Assembly: GCA_965279255.1 (NCBI GenBank)
Contig: OZ257146.1
Location: 1,116,001 to 1,180,000, forward strand
Source: CAMFLJ01 sp965279255
GTDB lineage: Bacteria > Actinomycetota > Acidimicrobiia > Acidimicrobiales > Acidimicrobilacustridaceae
DNA: 64,000 bases
Direction of reading: 5' to 3'
A program made the position numbers and the translations under genes. This document shows positions 8,892 through 18,400 of this stretch, one piece after another; position 1 is the first letter of the stretch; every line of letters starts with the position of its first letter. The notes under the pieces are model-generated. The model ran no database searches. It saw only the letters and a program-made list of their open reading frames with translations, and had not been told where the DNA came from.

Positions 8892-9284
8892 ATGGACCGC
8901 TGGGAGAACTTCCGCACCCTGGAGCTCGGCGACTGGCACAAGATCGAGCGCCGCATCGGCACCCGGGTCCCGACCAGGGGCCTCGAGGTCCGACTCGTCC
9001 CCGCTCCCGAGGTCATCGACCTCCGCGACGGCGTCCTCGGGCAGGTGATCGAGGTCTCGGTCACCGGCGCCGCGATCGACGCCTCGAGCTCGCTGCCCCT
9101 CGAGGTCTCCGCCGAGACCCGCGTCCGCTACGGCGACATCGACTCCACCGTCACCGTCCGCCACGTGTCGCCCACCGCGGTGCCGGGCGTGAACCGCTAC
9201 GGCATCGAGTGGAGCCGTCTGGAGGACCCGCTGCGCCAGGTCGTCTACGGCGCGGTCGCCGACGCCCGCGCCCGCACCGCCTGA
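8892..9284 (+). CDS. PilZ-like domain protein (paralogue 1 of 3)
   Basis: A small single-domain protein of 130 residues. ERRIGTR near residue 19 supplies the RxxxR c-di-GMP motif of PilZ domains. IEVSVTGAAI near residue 58 corresponds to the second motif ([D/N]xSxxG), with Glu at the first position instead of Asp/Asn. The tail GVNRYGIEWSRLEDPLRQVVYG fits the last strand and helix of the fold. Two relatives with the same RR[IL]G.R and VS[VL]TGAA blocks follow at 11.1 and 11.6 kb. A c-di-GMP receptor role is inferred; binding is not assured because of the Glu. The ATG at 8892 begins just before the domain. Confidence 0.7.
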   Translation: MDRWENFRTLELGDWHKIERRIGTRVPTRGLEVRLVPAPEVIDLRDGVLGQVIEVSVTGAAIDASSSLPLEVSAETRVRYGDIDSTVTVRHVSPTAVPGVNRYGIEWSRLEDPLRQVVYGAVADARARTA

Positions 9285-9291
9285 GCGACGC

Positions 9292-10515
9292 TCAGGCCAC
9301 CACGCCCGATTCGCGCAGCTCGGCGATGCGCTCGCCGAGACCGATCTCGCGCAGCACGTCGTCGGTGTCCTGGCCGAGCGCCGGGGTCGGCCCGCCCAGC
9401 GCCGCCGGCGTGCCGTGGAAGGTCGTGGGATGGCGGGGGAGCCTGACCCGACCCGCGACCGGGTGGTCGAACTCCTCGAACATCCCGATGGCCACGGCGT
9501 GGGGGTCGTCGACGATCTCGGCGGCCGAGAGGACCATGGCGAACGCCACGCGCTCACGCTCGAAGCGGGCGATGGCCTCCTCCTGGGTCAGGTTGGCGGC
9601 CAGGGCGTAACACATGTCCATGATCGGCTCGAGCACGTCGCGGTTCTTGCGCCGCTCGGCCACGGTCTTGATGCGGGGGTCGTCCCAGCCCTCCACGTCG
9701 AGGGCCTTGCACATGCCGGCGAAGTCGGCGTCGGTCGTGGGGACCACGATGCCCCAGCCGTCGAGGAAGCGCATCGGCTGGAAGCCCGCGTTGAAGCTCG
9801 ACGGCATGGTGCCGTCGGAGTCGAGCAGGACCTCGTTGCCCGCTGACTCGGCCCACAGGAACGACACGCAGGCGTCGGCCATGCCGAGCTCGAGGTGCTG
9901 TCCGCCGCGGCCCATCGCCCGGGCGTAGAGCGCCGCGGAGATGGCCTGGCAGGCGAAGAGGGCGCTGACCTTGTCGGCCCCGTTCTGGCGCAGGAACGTG
10001 GGCGGCCCACCGTTCGGGTCGGCCTGGTTGGCGGCGAAGCCGGCGTAGGCCTGGATCGAGGTGTCGTAGGCACTGCGGTCGCGGTACGGGCCGTCGGGGC
10101 CGTACCCGGAGATCGACGCGTAGATCACGTCGGGGTTCACCGCGGCGACCGCCTCGTACCCGAGGCCGAGCCGGTCGATCACGCCGGGGCGGAAGTTCTG
10201 CACCACGACGTCGGCCTCCGCAGCCAGCTTCAGGACCAGGGCCTGGCCCTCCGCGTTGGCGAGGTCGACGGCGATGCACCGCTTGCCCCGGTTGCAGGCC
10301 AGGTAGAAGGCGCTCATGCCGTTGACCGACACGCCGATCCACCGGGCGATGTCGCCGATCCCCGGCCGCTCGACCTTCACCACGTCGGCGCCCTGGTCGG
10401 CCAGGAGGGTGGCCGCGTAGGGGCCGGTCAGGGCGATCGACAGGTCGAGCACCTTGACCCCGGCGAGGGGGCCCTCACCCGTCCGCGTCGTCGTCTCGTC
10501 GCCCGTGGACGCCAT
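9292..10515 (-). CDS. CaiB/BaiF family (class III) CoA-transferase
   Basis: A 407-residue family III CoA-transferase. The N-terminal LAGVKVLDLSIALTGPYA and LADQGADVVKVERP are the family's Rossmann-like opening. The motif SAYDTSIQAYAGF (about residue 155) holds the conserved Asp that forms the acyl anhydride intermediate, and NPDVIYASISGYG precedes it. The enzyme moves CoA between carboxylic acids such as catabolic intermediates; the acid is unknown. The ATG at 10515 has AGGGGGAA upstream and gives the normal family length. It ends eight bases from the first PilZ-like gene, in the converging direction. Confidence 0.88.
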   Translation of the reverse strand: MASTGDETTTRTGEGPLAGVKVLDLSIALTGPYAATLLADQGADVVKVERPGIGDIARWIGVSVNGMSAFYLACNRGKRCIAVDLANAEGQALVLKLAAEADVVVQNFRPGVIDRLGLGYEAVAAVNPDVIYASISGYGPDGPYRDRSAYDTSIQAYAGFAANQADPNGGPPTFLRQNGADKVSALFACQAISAALYARAMGRGGQHLELGMADACVSFLWAESAGNEVLLDSDGTMPSSFNAGFQPMRFLDGWGIVVPTTDADFAGMCKALDVEGWDDPRIKTVAERRKNRDVLEPIMDMCYALAANLTQEEAIARFERERVAFAMVLSAAEIVDDPHAVAIGMFEEFDHPVAGRVRLPRHPTTFHGTPAALGGPTPALGQDTDDVLREIGLGERIAELRESGVVA

Positions 10516-10642
10516 GCCCGTTCCCCCTGCATCGTCGATGGTCCCGGGCATCATGGTCGCAGGCGGCCCGAGAGTCCACGATCACCGGGCACCCGACCGG
10601 GGCATCGGTACGCTCGGTACAGCTTCGAACAGGGGAGGCCCG

Positions 10643-10939
10643 ATGGCCGAGAGCTGCACCCACCTGGACACGGTCCGCGACGTGAGCCCCTCGGGCGACG
10701 GGTGCGAGGACTGCCTCAAGATGGGTGGTCGGTGGGTGCACCTCCGGCTGTGCATGGCCTGTGGGCACGTCGGCTGCTGTGACAGCTCGCCGAACCACCA
10801 CGCCACCGCCCACGCCCACGACAACCCCGATCATCCGATCATCCGGTCCTACGAGCCGGGTGAGGACTGGTGGTGGTGCTACGCCGACGATCTCGCGTTC
10901 GAGGTCGAGGGCGCGCCGCCCGCGCCGTCGCACCCCTGA
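10643..10939 (+). CDS. UBP-type zinc finger protein
   Basis: A 98-residue protein consisting of one ubiquitin-hydrolase-type zinc finger. Ligands visible in order: CTH, GCEDC, LCMACGHVGCCD, then histidines in NHHATAHAHDNPDHP, and the closing WWWCYAD. In eukaryotes this finger binds the ubiquitin C terminus; bacterial stand-alone versions are common in actinobacteria but have no proven ligand. AGGGGAGG lies a few bases before the ATG at 10643. It sits between the divergent CoA-transferase and a PilZ-like gene, with no obvious operon partner. Confidence 0.85.
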   Translation: MAESCTHLDTVRDVSPSGDGCEDCLKMGGRWVHLRLCMACGHVGCCDSSPNHHATAHAHDNPDHPIIRSYEPGEDWWWCYADDLAFEVEGAPPAPSHP

Positions 10940-11078
10940 GCCGACGCCTCGACCGGCTCGTACGGGCGGGTGAGGAGCTGAGGGCCGAGTGGCACTGGGC
11001 GAGCGGCGCCGGAGCGCGATGATGGGGGGAGCGGCGAGGGAGAGCTCACCTCGCGCGACCTCGTGAGGACGGCGATCC

Positions 11079-11465
11079 ATGGCGTTCATCGGCTATCGCA
11101 ACGACGGCAGGGACGAGCGTCGCCTCGGTCGGCGCGTCCCCGCCGGCGACATCCCCTTCACCTGGAACACGCCGAAGTCGGCCGGCTTCGGCCTGCGCCG
11201 GGCGCTCAAGGGCGCGACCGGCTCGATCGTCGACGTCTCGCTCACGGGGGCGGCCGTCACCGGCCCGTCCCGCATCCCGTTCGAGGTCGGCACCACCGTG
11301 CTGTTCCAGTACGAGGGCCACGACTGCAGCGCCATCGTGCGCCGGCGCCAGCCCACCGACGACCCGGCCACCGACCTGTTCGGCCTGGAGCTCGTGGTCG
11401 TCCATCCGCTGCTCAAGCGGCGCATCCAGCAACTCGTGGCGGAGGCCCGCACCGAGGTGCCGTGA
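11079..11465 (+). CDS. PilZ-like domain protein (paralogue 2 of 3)
   Basis: A 128-residue single-domain protein. ERRLGRR near residue 14 gives RxxxR. SIVDVSLTGAAVTGPS near residue 55 gives DxSxxG, the only one of the three copies with the canonical Asp. FGLELVVVHPLLKRRIQQLVAEA forms the C-terminal strand and helix. The block VSLTGAAVTGP and the tail VVVHP.LKR are shared almost exactly with the next gene, so these two arose by duplication. It probably acts as a c-di-GMP-responsive adaptor; the partner is unknown. The gap of 113 bases to paralogue 3 would allow co-transcription. Confidence 0.72.
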   Translation: MAFIGYRNDGRDERRLGRRVPAGDIPFTWNTPKSAGFGLRRALKGATGSIVDVSLTGAAVTGPSRIPFEVGTTVLFQYEGHDCSAIVRRRQPTDDPATDLFGLELVVVHPLLKRRIQQLVAEARTEVP

Positions 11466-11578
11466 CCTGACGACCTGGTGACCGTCTCCGGGAACTCTCC
11501 TTCGGGGTGCGGTCGGTCCCCGGTGCTGCCGTGACGATGTGGTCAGATGTCGCCGCTCCACCAGAAGGGTCGTCATCG

Positions 11579-12214
11579 ATGGAGATCTTCGAGTTCGAGG
11601 CCGGACGTAGCTTCGACCGGCGCATCGGGCGCCGCACCGTCACCCCGCCGATCGACGTGACGTGGGTGGTGCCGGCCTCGGGGCTCCTGCGCACGGCGCG
11701 CGAGCGGCCCGGCTCCATCGTGGAGGTCTCGCTCACCGGCGCCGCCGTGACCGGCCCGGCCAACCTGAAGGCCAAGGTCGGGGACACCGTCCTGCTCCGC
11801 TTCGCCGGCGGTGAGAGCAGCGTGATCGTGCGCCGGATCGATCCCCCCGAGGGCGATCAGGCGAGGATCGCCGTCGAGCTCGTCGTGGTCCACCCGGTGC
11901 TCAAGCGCCAGCTCCTGGGCGCGCTGTCGCTGCCCGACGGCGGCGACATGGGCTCGACCGGCTTCCAGGCGGCGACGCCCCGGCCCGGTCCCGATGCGGG
12001 TGCCGGGACCGAGGTGGGGGCGGGTCACACCCCTGCCCCGGCTCCGCCGCAGTGGGATGCTCTGGCGGCCGCGGGCGAGCCTCCTGCGGCCGCCACGGTC
12101 GATGCCGAGCCCGAGCCGGCGGAGCCGCCGCTGAAGGCCCCCATGACCAGCGCGGCCGATGCCGACGAGGTCCGCGAGCTGGTCGACGAGCTCCGGCGGT
12201 TCATGGACGACTGA
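11579..12214 (+). CDS. PilZ-like domain protein with disordered C-terminal tail (paralogue 3 of 3)
   Basis: A 211-residue protein. Residues 1-125 are a PilZ-like domain (FDRRIGRR near 15, VEVSLTGAAVTGPA near 58, VELVVVHPVLKRQLL near 105). The rest is a Pro/Ala/Glu-rich linker ending in a short acidic helix DADEVRELVDELRRFMDD. The tail is absent from the two relatives and could be a docking peptide. The second motif carries Glu in place of Asp. The start at ATG 11579 directly precedes the domain; an in-frame upstream ATG in the same open frame would add about 14 residues. ABC-F follows 53 bases downstream under its own promoter. Confidence 0.7.
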   Translation: MEIFEFEAGRSFDRRIGRRTVTPPIDVTWVVPASGLLRTARERPGSIVEVSLTGAAVTGPANLKAKVGDTVLLRFAGGESSVIVRRIDPPEGDQARIAVELVVVHPVLKRQLLGALSLPDGGDMGSTGFQAATPRPGPDAGAGTEVGAGHTPAPAPPQWDALAAAGEPPAAATVDAEPEPAEPPLKAPMTSAADADEVRELVDELRRFMDD

Positions 12215-12255
12215 GGCGCGCGGAATCCCCTTCGAGGGGCGTGGGCCGACCCCGG

Positions 12256-12261
12256 TAGGGT
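12256..12261 (+). promoter_or_regulatory. -10 element of a probable leaderless promoter
   Basis: TAGGGT is followed by six bases (CGACCG) and the ATG of the ABC-F gene at 12268. There is no Shine-Dalgarno in the gap. Confidence 0.55.
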
Positions 12262-12267
12262 CGACCG

Positions 12268-13899
<1,632 letters not shown>

Positions 13900-13970
13900 C
13901 GGCTCAGGTCCTCGGGACTTCACGACCCCGGCCCGGGGCCACCGGCCGATGGGCAGACGTGGCGAGCGGG

Positions 13971-14348
13971 TTAGAGGTCGTCGACCCGCTGCTGCAGGCG
14001 GGCCAGCCGCTCGAGGTCGGCGGCCTTCGCCTCGGCGACCTGGCGGGCCTCCTCAGCTCGCTCCGGGAGGTAGACGTCGGCGTGGAAGGTGTTGGCCTCG
14101 TCGATCATCCGGTCGACGACCGCCGTCGACTCCTCGAGCCGCTCGTCCTCGACGTCCCACGACAGCGTGCTCTTGCCGAGCAGCGTCGGGATCTTCATGT
14201 CCGTCGGGACCTCGACCGTCTGCGGCGAGGCGAAGCGGTCCGTCCACGGCGTGGGAGGAGGCTCGGAGAGGGTGATGGTGAGGTGCACCACCGATCCGGT
14301 CACGCCGACGACCCTCATGCCCGTCCGCTTGATCGGTGTCCACGCCAT
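13971..14348 (-). CDS. Conserved hypothetical protein with C-terminal coiled coil
   Basis: A 125-residue soluble protein that I do not recognise. The first half is predicted beta-rich (RVVGVTGSVVHLTITLSEPP, then TVEVPTDMKIPT). The second half is helical and charged, ending in a coiled-coil-like EEARQVAEAKAADLERLARL. There is no signal peptide or Cys. It lies between the ABC-F gene (convergent, 71 bases) and the tmRNA gene on the same strand. Coding bias resembles that of its neighbours, supporting a real gene. Confidence 0.6.
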   Translation of the reverse strand: MAWTPIKRTGMRVVGVTGSVVHLTITLSEPPPTPWTDRFASPQTVEVPTDMKIPTLLGKSTLSWDVEDERLEESTAVVDRMIDEANTFHADVYLPERAEEARQVAEAKAADLERLARLQQRVDDL

Positions 14349-14450
14349 TCCGGCACCCTACGCCGCGCCTCGACGGATTCCCCCGGGGCCGACGAGGGCC
14401 ATGACGTTCGGCGCGGGCCCGCGGCGACCGCGAGCCGGCCCCGAACGCCG

Positions 14451-14477
14451 CTGACCTGGGCCCCGGGCCCAGGTCAG
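14451..14477 (-). terminator. Hairpin terminator downstream of tmRNA
   Basis: CTGACCTGGGCC and GGCCCAGGTCAG form an almost perfect 27-base palindrome. It begins 22 bases beyond the 3' CCA of tmRNA on the minus strand, the expected place for its terminator. No long T tract follows. Confidence 0.55.
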
Positions 14478-14499
14478 TGAGTGGCTGTGGTGGTGGTGG

Positions 14500-14882
14500 T
14501 GGTGGAGCTGGGGGGAATCGAACCCCCGTCCGCTGAGTGACAACTGTCCGCGCTACGACCATTCCCGAGAAAGAGGCTTGCGGTTACCTCACTGCCGGGT
14601 CAGCTGGGCCGGAGCCCACCGCCGGGTCTTTCCCCGATGCCAGCGGTCTTTCCCGCCGTCAGCCTTCTTTCAGGCTGTCACTCTCCGCTTCTGTTGCCGG
14701 GCTGCGGTGAGACGGCCCCGTGCGCCATTACTGGTCACTGTGTCTCTCTTTGGTCTGAGTTATCAGGCCGCGAGAGCGAACTCGCCATCGGCGGTTCTTT
14801 TGTTGCCCCCGTTTAAGGAGTCTGAGGCAACTCCGGTCGCACGATCCAGCTCCCGGTCTCAACGTCGAAACCGATCAGCCCC
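14500..14882 (-). ncRNA. ssrA: Transfer-messenger RNA (tmRNA)
   Basis: On the minus strand the 5' end reads GGGGCTGATCGGTTTCGACG, and the 3' end has the T-arm GGGGGTTCGATTCCCCC and CAGCTCCACCA. GGGGCTG pairs with CAGCTCC to form the tRNA-like acceptor, with one G-U pair. The length of 383 bases is normal for a one-piece tmRNA. The tag reading frame (14807 down to 14763) encodes GNKRTADGEFALAA followed by TGA and TAA; the ALAA end is the ClpXP degradation signal. tmRNA rescues stalled ribosomes together with SmpB, whose gene is 4.2 kb away on the same strand, and the products are degraded by ClpXP, encoded at 49-51 kb. Confidence 0.95.
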
Positions 14883-14917
14883 TGGACCGTCACCGCCGAC
14901 CGAGGTCGGCAGCCGGT

Positions 14918-16426
14918 TCAGGATAGCGACACGATCCAGCGACTGGTCACGAAGTCGGCGTGGCGGCGACGCCGGGGTCTCGGGTGGGTGCCGGCCCGGG
15001 TGCAGTCCGGTGGTGGGCCCATCGGTCGGGCCAGCACCTCGTGGGGGTCGGGTGCCGGTGGACGGGTGGAGCTCGGGTCGAAGGGGAGTGGCCGGGCCTT
15101 CTCGGCGGCGGAGTGGAGGGGGAGCCCTCCGGGTGGCCCGGCTCCGGGCGGGTGGCTGGTGAGCTCCTCGCCGCTCGGGGTGATCACCGTGTAGGTGCCG
15201 TCGGGCTCGATGCGGTCGCTCCACCCCGGCTGGCTGACGATGGTGTGGCAGTGGGGCGAGAGCAGCACGGCGTGGTCGAGGTCGGTCGGGCCGCCGGCCT
15301 CCCACCGCTCGACGTGGTGCACGTGGGTGCCGTCGACGGGATCGGGGCAGCCGGGGAAGCGGCAGCCGCCGTCGCGGGCGGCGAGGGCCCGCCACTGGGA
15401 GGCGGTGTGGTGCCGGATGCTGCGACCGTGGTCGATGATCCGGCCCTCGACCGTGAGGAGTCGCTCGAGCAGGCCGCCCTCGGAGATGCACGAGAGCAGC
15501 CCGTCGGAGATCGGGTTGCCGTCGAGGGTGCGGGCCACGTCGCCGGTGCCGTCGAACGCCTCGAGGAAGAGCCCGCGCTCGAGGGCGCCGAGGTGCGGGC
15601 GCTCGTCGAGGAAGGCCTGGAGCTCGGCCGCGGTGCGCACGCCGGCGCCGCGCAGCGCGCTGCCGTAGAGCGTGACGATGTCGCAGTCGACGCCGAGCCG
15701 CTCCTGGCGGCGGTTGCCGGTGACGGCGGTGTGGGTGTCGATGTAGTGCTGGGCGACGGCGACCAGCGCGTCGGCCCGGCGCTGGGCGGGGGAGCGCTTC
15801 TCTCCCTCGGCGTCGGGGCGGGTGGCCAGCCGCAGGGCGTGCTCGGTGATCGCGGTGGCGTCCTTGTCGAGCTCGCCCTTCAGGACGCCGACGTCGCCCG
15901 AGGTGCGCGACAGCCAGAGCTCGCGCTGGGGAGGAGCCGCGGGAGCCACGGTGCCGGCCTCGGCGCCCTCGCGCTCGGCGAGGTGGTCGGCGCACTCGAC
16001 CCAGCGCTCGAGCGCCTGCCGGGTGTCGTCGGGTGAGAGCGGTGCGACGATCGAGCAGGTCTCGGCCGCGGTGACGGCGAAGCGGTCGACGTGGCGCTCG
16101 GGGACCTCCCGCGCCATGACCTCGACCTGGGTGCCGGTGACGGTGCCCGCCTGCCAGGCCTGGAGCACCTCGGGCCAGGCGCCGAGGCGGGCGGCCCGCG
16201 TGGCTTCACGGCGGGCCTCGGCGGTGGAGGCCCGACCTCGATGGCGGAGGAACGCGGCCATCGAGCCGAACCCGTCGACCTCGTACTGCGCTGACCGGGC
16301 ATAGGCGGCCTCGGCCTCGGTGAGCCGGGCGTCGAGCGCGTCGCGGAGGCGGCGGAGCTCGACGATGGCGTCGGCGTGAGCCGGCACCTCCGTCGTCTCG
16401 ATGGCCTCTCGCAGTGCGTCGAACAT
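14918..16426 (-). CDS. DUF222 / HNH endonuclease family protein
   Basis: A 502-residue protein with an N-terminal helical DUF222 domain (about residues 20-330) and a C-terminal HNH domain. The HNH region shows CRFPGC, then THVHHVERW, then GGPTDLDHAVLLSPHCHTIV. The middle Asn of the HNH motif is replaced by His here. Such 13E12-type proteins occur in several copies in many actinobacteria; nuclease activity and role are mostly untested. The ATG at 16426 starts just upstream of the domain; a longer reading is possible. It lies 35 bases upstream of the tmRNA 5' end, but I see no repeats, recombinase or base-composition break to mark it as mobile. Confidence 0.8.
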   Translation of the reverse strand: MFDALREAIETTEVPAHADAIVELRRLRDALDARLTEAEAAYARSAQYEVDGFGSMAAFLRHRGRASTAEARREATRAARLGAWPEVLQAWQAGTVTGTQVEVMAREVPERHVDRFAVTAAETCSIVAPLSPDDTRQALERWVECADHLAEREGAEAGTVAPAAPPQRELWLSRTSGDVGVLKGELDKDATAITEHALRLATRPDAEGEKRSPAQRRADALVAVAQHYIDTHTAVTGNRRQERLGVDCDIVTLYGSALRGAGVRTAAELQAFLDERPHLGALERGLFLEAFDGTGDVARTLDGNPISDGLLSCISEGGLLERLLTVEGRIIDHGRSIRHHTASQWRALAARDGGCRFPGCPDPVDGTHVHHVERWEAGGPTDLDHAVLLSPHCHTIVSQPGWSDRIEPDGTYTVITPSGEELTSHPPGAGPPGGLPLHSAAEKARPLPFDPSSTRPPAPDPHEVLARPMGPPPDCTRAGTHPRPRRRRHADFVTSRWIVSLS

Positions 16427-16554
16427 GGGGTGAACCCTACGAAACACCAGTTCGTATGGCAACGGAAAACCCTGAAAAGATATGGCGTTTTCGAACCCAC
16501 GACTCCCGTGCGCCCGTCCTGTGCTCAGATGGTTCGAAACCTCCGGGAGGCCCA

Positions 16555-17019
16555 GTGTCCGAGCACCGCTACCACGTCGACGGCTACAGCCAGGCCCCGC
16601 CCGAGGTCGTGTTCGACGTGCTGGTCGACGGCCCCGGTTGGGCCACGTGGGCCCCGGGCCTGAAGGCGGCGACGTACGAGTGCGAGGGCGAGCCCGCCCC
16701 GCACGGTGTCGGCGCCATCCGTCGCTTCGGTGCCGGCAGGGGCCCGGTCTCCCGTGAGCAGGTGGTGGCCTACGAGCGCCCGGGGTACTTCTCCTACGTC
16801 TCGCTCTCGGGCCCGCTGCCGTGGCACGACTACCGGGCCGAGGTCCGCCTCACGCCCGGGCCCGCCGGCGTCGGCACCACCATCGACTGGACCGGCTCGT
16901 TCCGCAGCCGCGTGCCGGGGCTCGGCACGTTCATCCATCGGATGGTCGCCGGCTTCGCCACGGGGCTGGTCGCCGAGTCCGAGCGCCGCGTCGCCGAGGG
17001 CACCGCCCCCGCAGCCTGA
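16555..17019 (+). CDS. SRPBCC (START-like) family protein
   Basis: A 154-residue polyketide-cyclase/START-like fold protein. It opens with EHRYHVDGYSQAPPEVVFDVL, the usual first strand and helix, has GPGWATWAPG as the loop into the cavity, and ends with a long helix (HRMVAGFATGLVAESERRV). The family binds hydrophobic ligands; the specific ligand is unknown. The GTG at 16555 follows GGGAGG by four bases. The gene diverges from the HNH gene and converges on the amidohydrolase 11 bases away. Confidence 0.8.
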   Translation: MSEHRYHVDGYSQAPPEVVFDVLVDGPGWATWAPGLKAATYECEGEPAPHGVGAIRRFGAGRGPVSREQVVAYERPGYFSYVSLSGPLPWHDYRAEVRLTPGPAGVGTTIDWTGSFRSRVPGLGTFIHRMVAGFATGLVAESERRVAEGTAPAA

Positions 17020-17029
17020 GCCGCCGAGG

Positions 17030-18400
17030 TCAGCGCCACCCCATCGCGGTGGCGATCCGGTCTGCCGCCCGGTCGAGGGCGACGCCGTCGACCCCGGTCA
17101 CCGCCGCCCCTCCGGTGACGACCACCCGACCGTCGACCAGCACCGTGCGCACGTCGGCCGCCGTGGCCGAGGCCACCACGCTCTCCGCCCACGACGAACG
17201 GCGGGGGTGCCAGTGGGGCCCGGCGGTGTCGAGCACCAGCAGGTCGGCCCGGCGACCGGGCCCGAGCACACCCACCTCCTCGCCCAGGCCGGCGGCACCG
17301 GCGCCCTCGGAGGTCAGCAGCCGGAACACCGTTGCCGCGTCGAGCGGGTCCCCGGCCACGGCGGCGACGAGCTGCGCGGCTCGGGCCTCGGCGAACAGGT
17401 CGCGTGACGGGTTGAGCGAGGCGTTGTCGAGCCCGATGCCGCACCGGGCCCCGGCCCTCCGCAGGGCCGCCACCGGTGTGAGGGAGGTCGCGCCGAGGGC
17501 CCTGGCGGAGCGGGGGCAGTGGGCCACGCCGATGCCGGCCCGGCCGAGCGCCCGCACGTCGTCGTGGTCGACCGCACTGAGGTGGGCGGCCAGGAGTCGT
17601 GACGTCGCCAGCCCGTCGCGCTCGAGCTCGGCCGGACCGTAGGCCGCTCGGCTCGGGGGTGACGCGCACAGGTGCAGCGGCAACACCGCGCCCAGCCGCT
17701 CGGCCAGGGCCATGGCGTCGGCGAGGCCACGGGGGGTCGAGGTCTCCGGCAGCTCCGGTGACGGCGTCACCAGCGTCCGGCCGCCGTCGGCCCGGTGGTG
17801 CGTGGCGGCCAGGCGCTCGACCTCGGCCAGGGTCTCGTCGGCCGGGCGGCAGAGGTGGTGGACGTCGACGCTCGCTCCTGTGGCTTCCCATCCGGGACCG
17901 GGGTGCTCGTTGCCCATCACGCCGAAGACCGTGCGGCCACCACTGGCCCGGTGGGCCTCGATCGACGCGTCGGCGCACGCCTCGGCCCGCGCCCGGTCGG
18001 CCACCGGGCCGACCGACCAGCAGTCGACCATGGTGGTCACGCCGGCCGCGAGGGTCGCCGCCCGCACGGCGGCGACCGCCAGGGCGCAGTCGTCGGGGCC
18101 GGCGAGGGCGAGGCCCGAGTGGTAGGTGCCGAGCAGCCAGTCGAGGAACGTCGGGCCGGTGGGCCCGCCCGCCACGAGCAGGTCGACGGCGTGCTGGTGC
18201 GCACTCACCAGGCCGGGCATCACCAGGTCGCCCCGGGCGATCACGGCCAGCTCGTCGGGCGGCGGCCCGGCGCCGATCGACTCGACCAGACCGTCGGCGA
18301 CGACGACCCAGCCGGGGGAGTGGACCTCGTCGGCCGAGGCCATCACGACCTCGCCGAGCACGACCGCCCGCTCGGAGGGCCCGGTGGCGCTCAGTCCCAC
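17030..18400 (-). CDS. ATZ/TRZ-type amidohydrolase (deaminase-like, atypical active site)
   Basis: A 456-residue metal-dependent amidohydrolase. The first metal pair is in MPGLVSAHQHAVD, a later His in LPLHLCAS, another in VAHCPRSARAL, and the catalytic Asp in GIGLDNASLN. In cytosine, guanine and 8-oxoguanine deaminases the third motif is HxxE; here it reads HLCA, so the proton-shuttling Glu is missing. This weakens a simple deaminase call. The GTG at 18400 overlaps the stop of the phosphoribosyltransferase gene by ten bases, so the two are translationally coupled. A nucleobase-related substrate is suggested by this pairing, but it is inference. Confidence 0.75.
   Translation of the reverse strand: MGLSATGPSERAVVLGEVVMASADEVHSPGWVVVADGLVESIGAGPPPDELAVIARGDLVMPGLVSAHQHAVDLLVAGGPTGPTFLDWLLGTYHSGLALAGPDDCALAVAAVRAATLAAGVTTMVDCWSVGPVADRARAEACADASIEAHRASGGRTVFGVMGNEHPGPGWEATGASVDVHHLCRPADETLAEVERLAATHHRADGGRTLVTPSPELPETSTPRGLADAMALAERLGAVLPLHLCASPPSRAAYGPAELERDGLATSRLLAAHLSAVDHDDVRALGRAGIGVAHCPRSARALGATSLTPVAALRRAGARCGIGLDNASLNPSRDLFAEARAAQLVAAVAGDPLDAATVFRLLTSEGAGAAGLGEEVGVLGPGRRADLLVLDTAGPHWHPRRSSWAESVVASATAADVRTVLVDGRVVVTGGAAVTGVDGVALDRAADRIATAMGWR

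Noticed and set aside
14481..14503. (TGG)n run as a microsatellite of functional interest
   Set aside because: It is only an extension of the encoded CCA end of tmRNA and lies outside the mature RNA.
14348..16426. Genomic island at the tmRNA gene
   Set aside because: tmRNA 3' ends are common integration sites and an HNH gene is adjacent, but there is no integrase, no repeated tmRNA end and the HNH gene lies at the 5' side of tmRNA.
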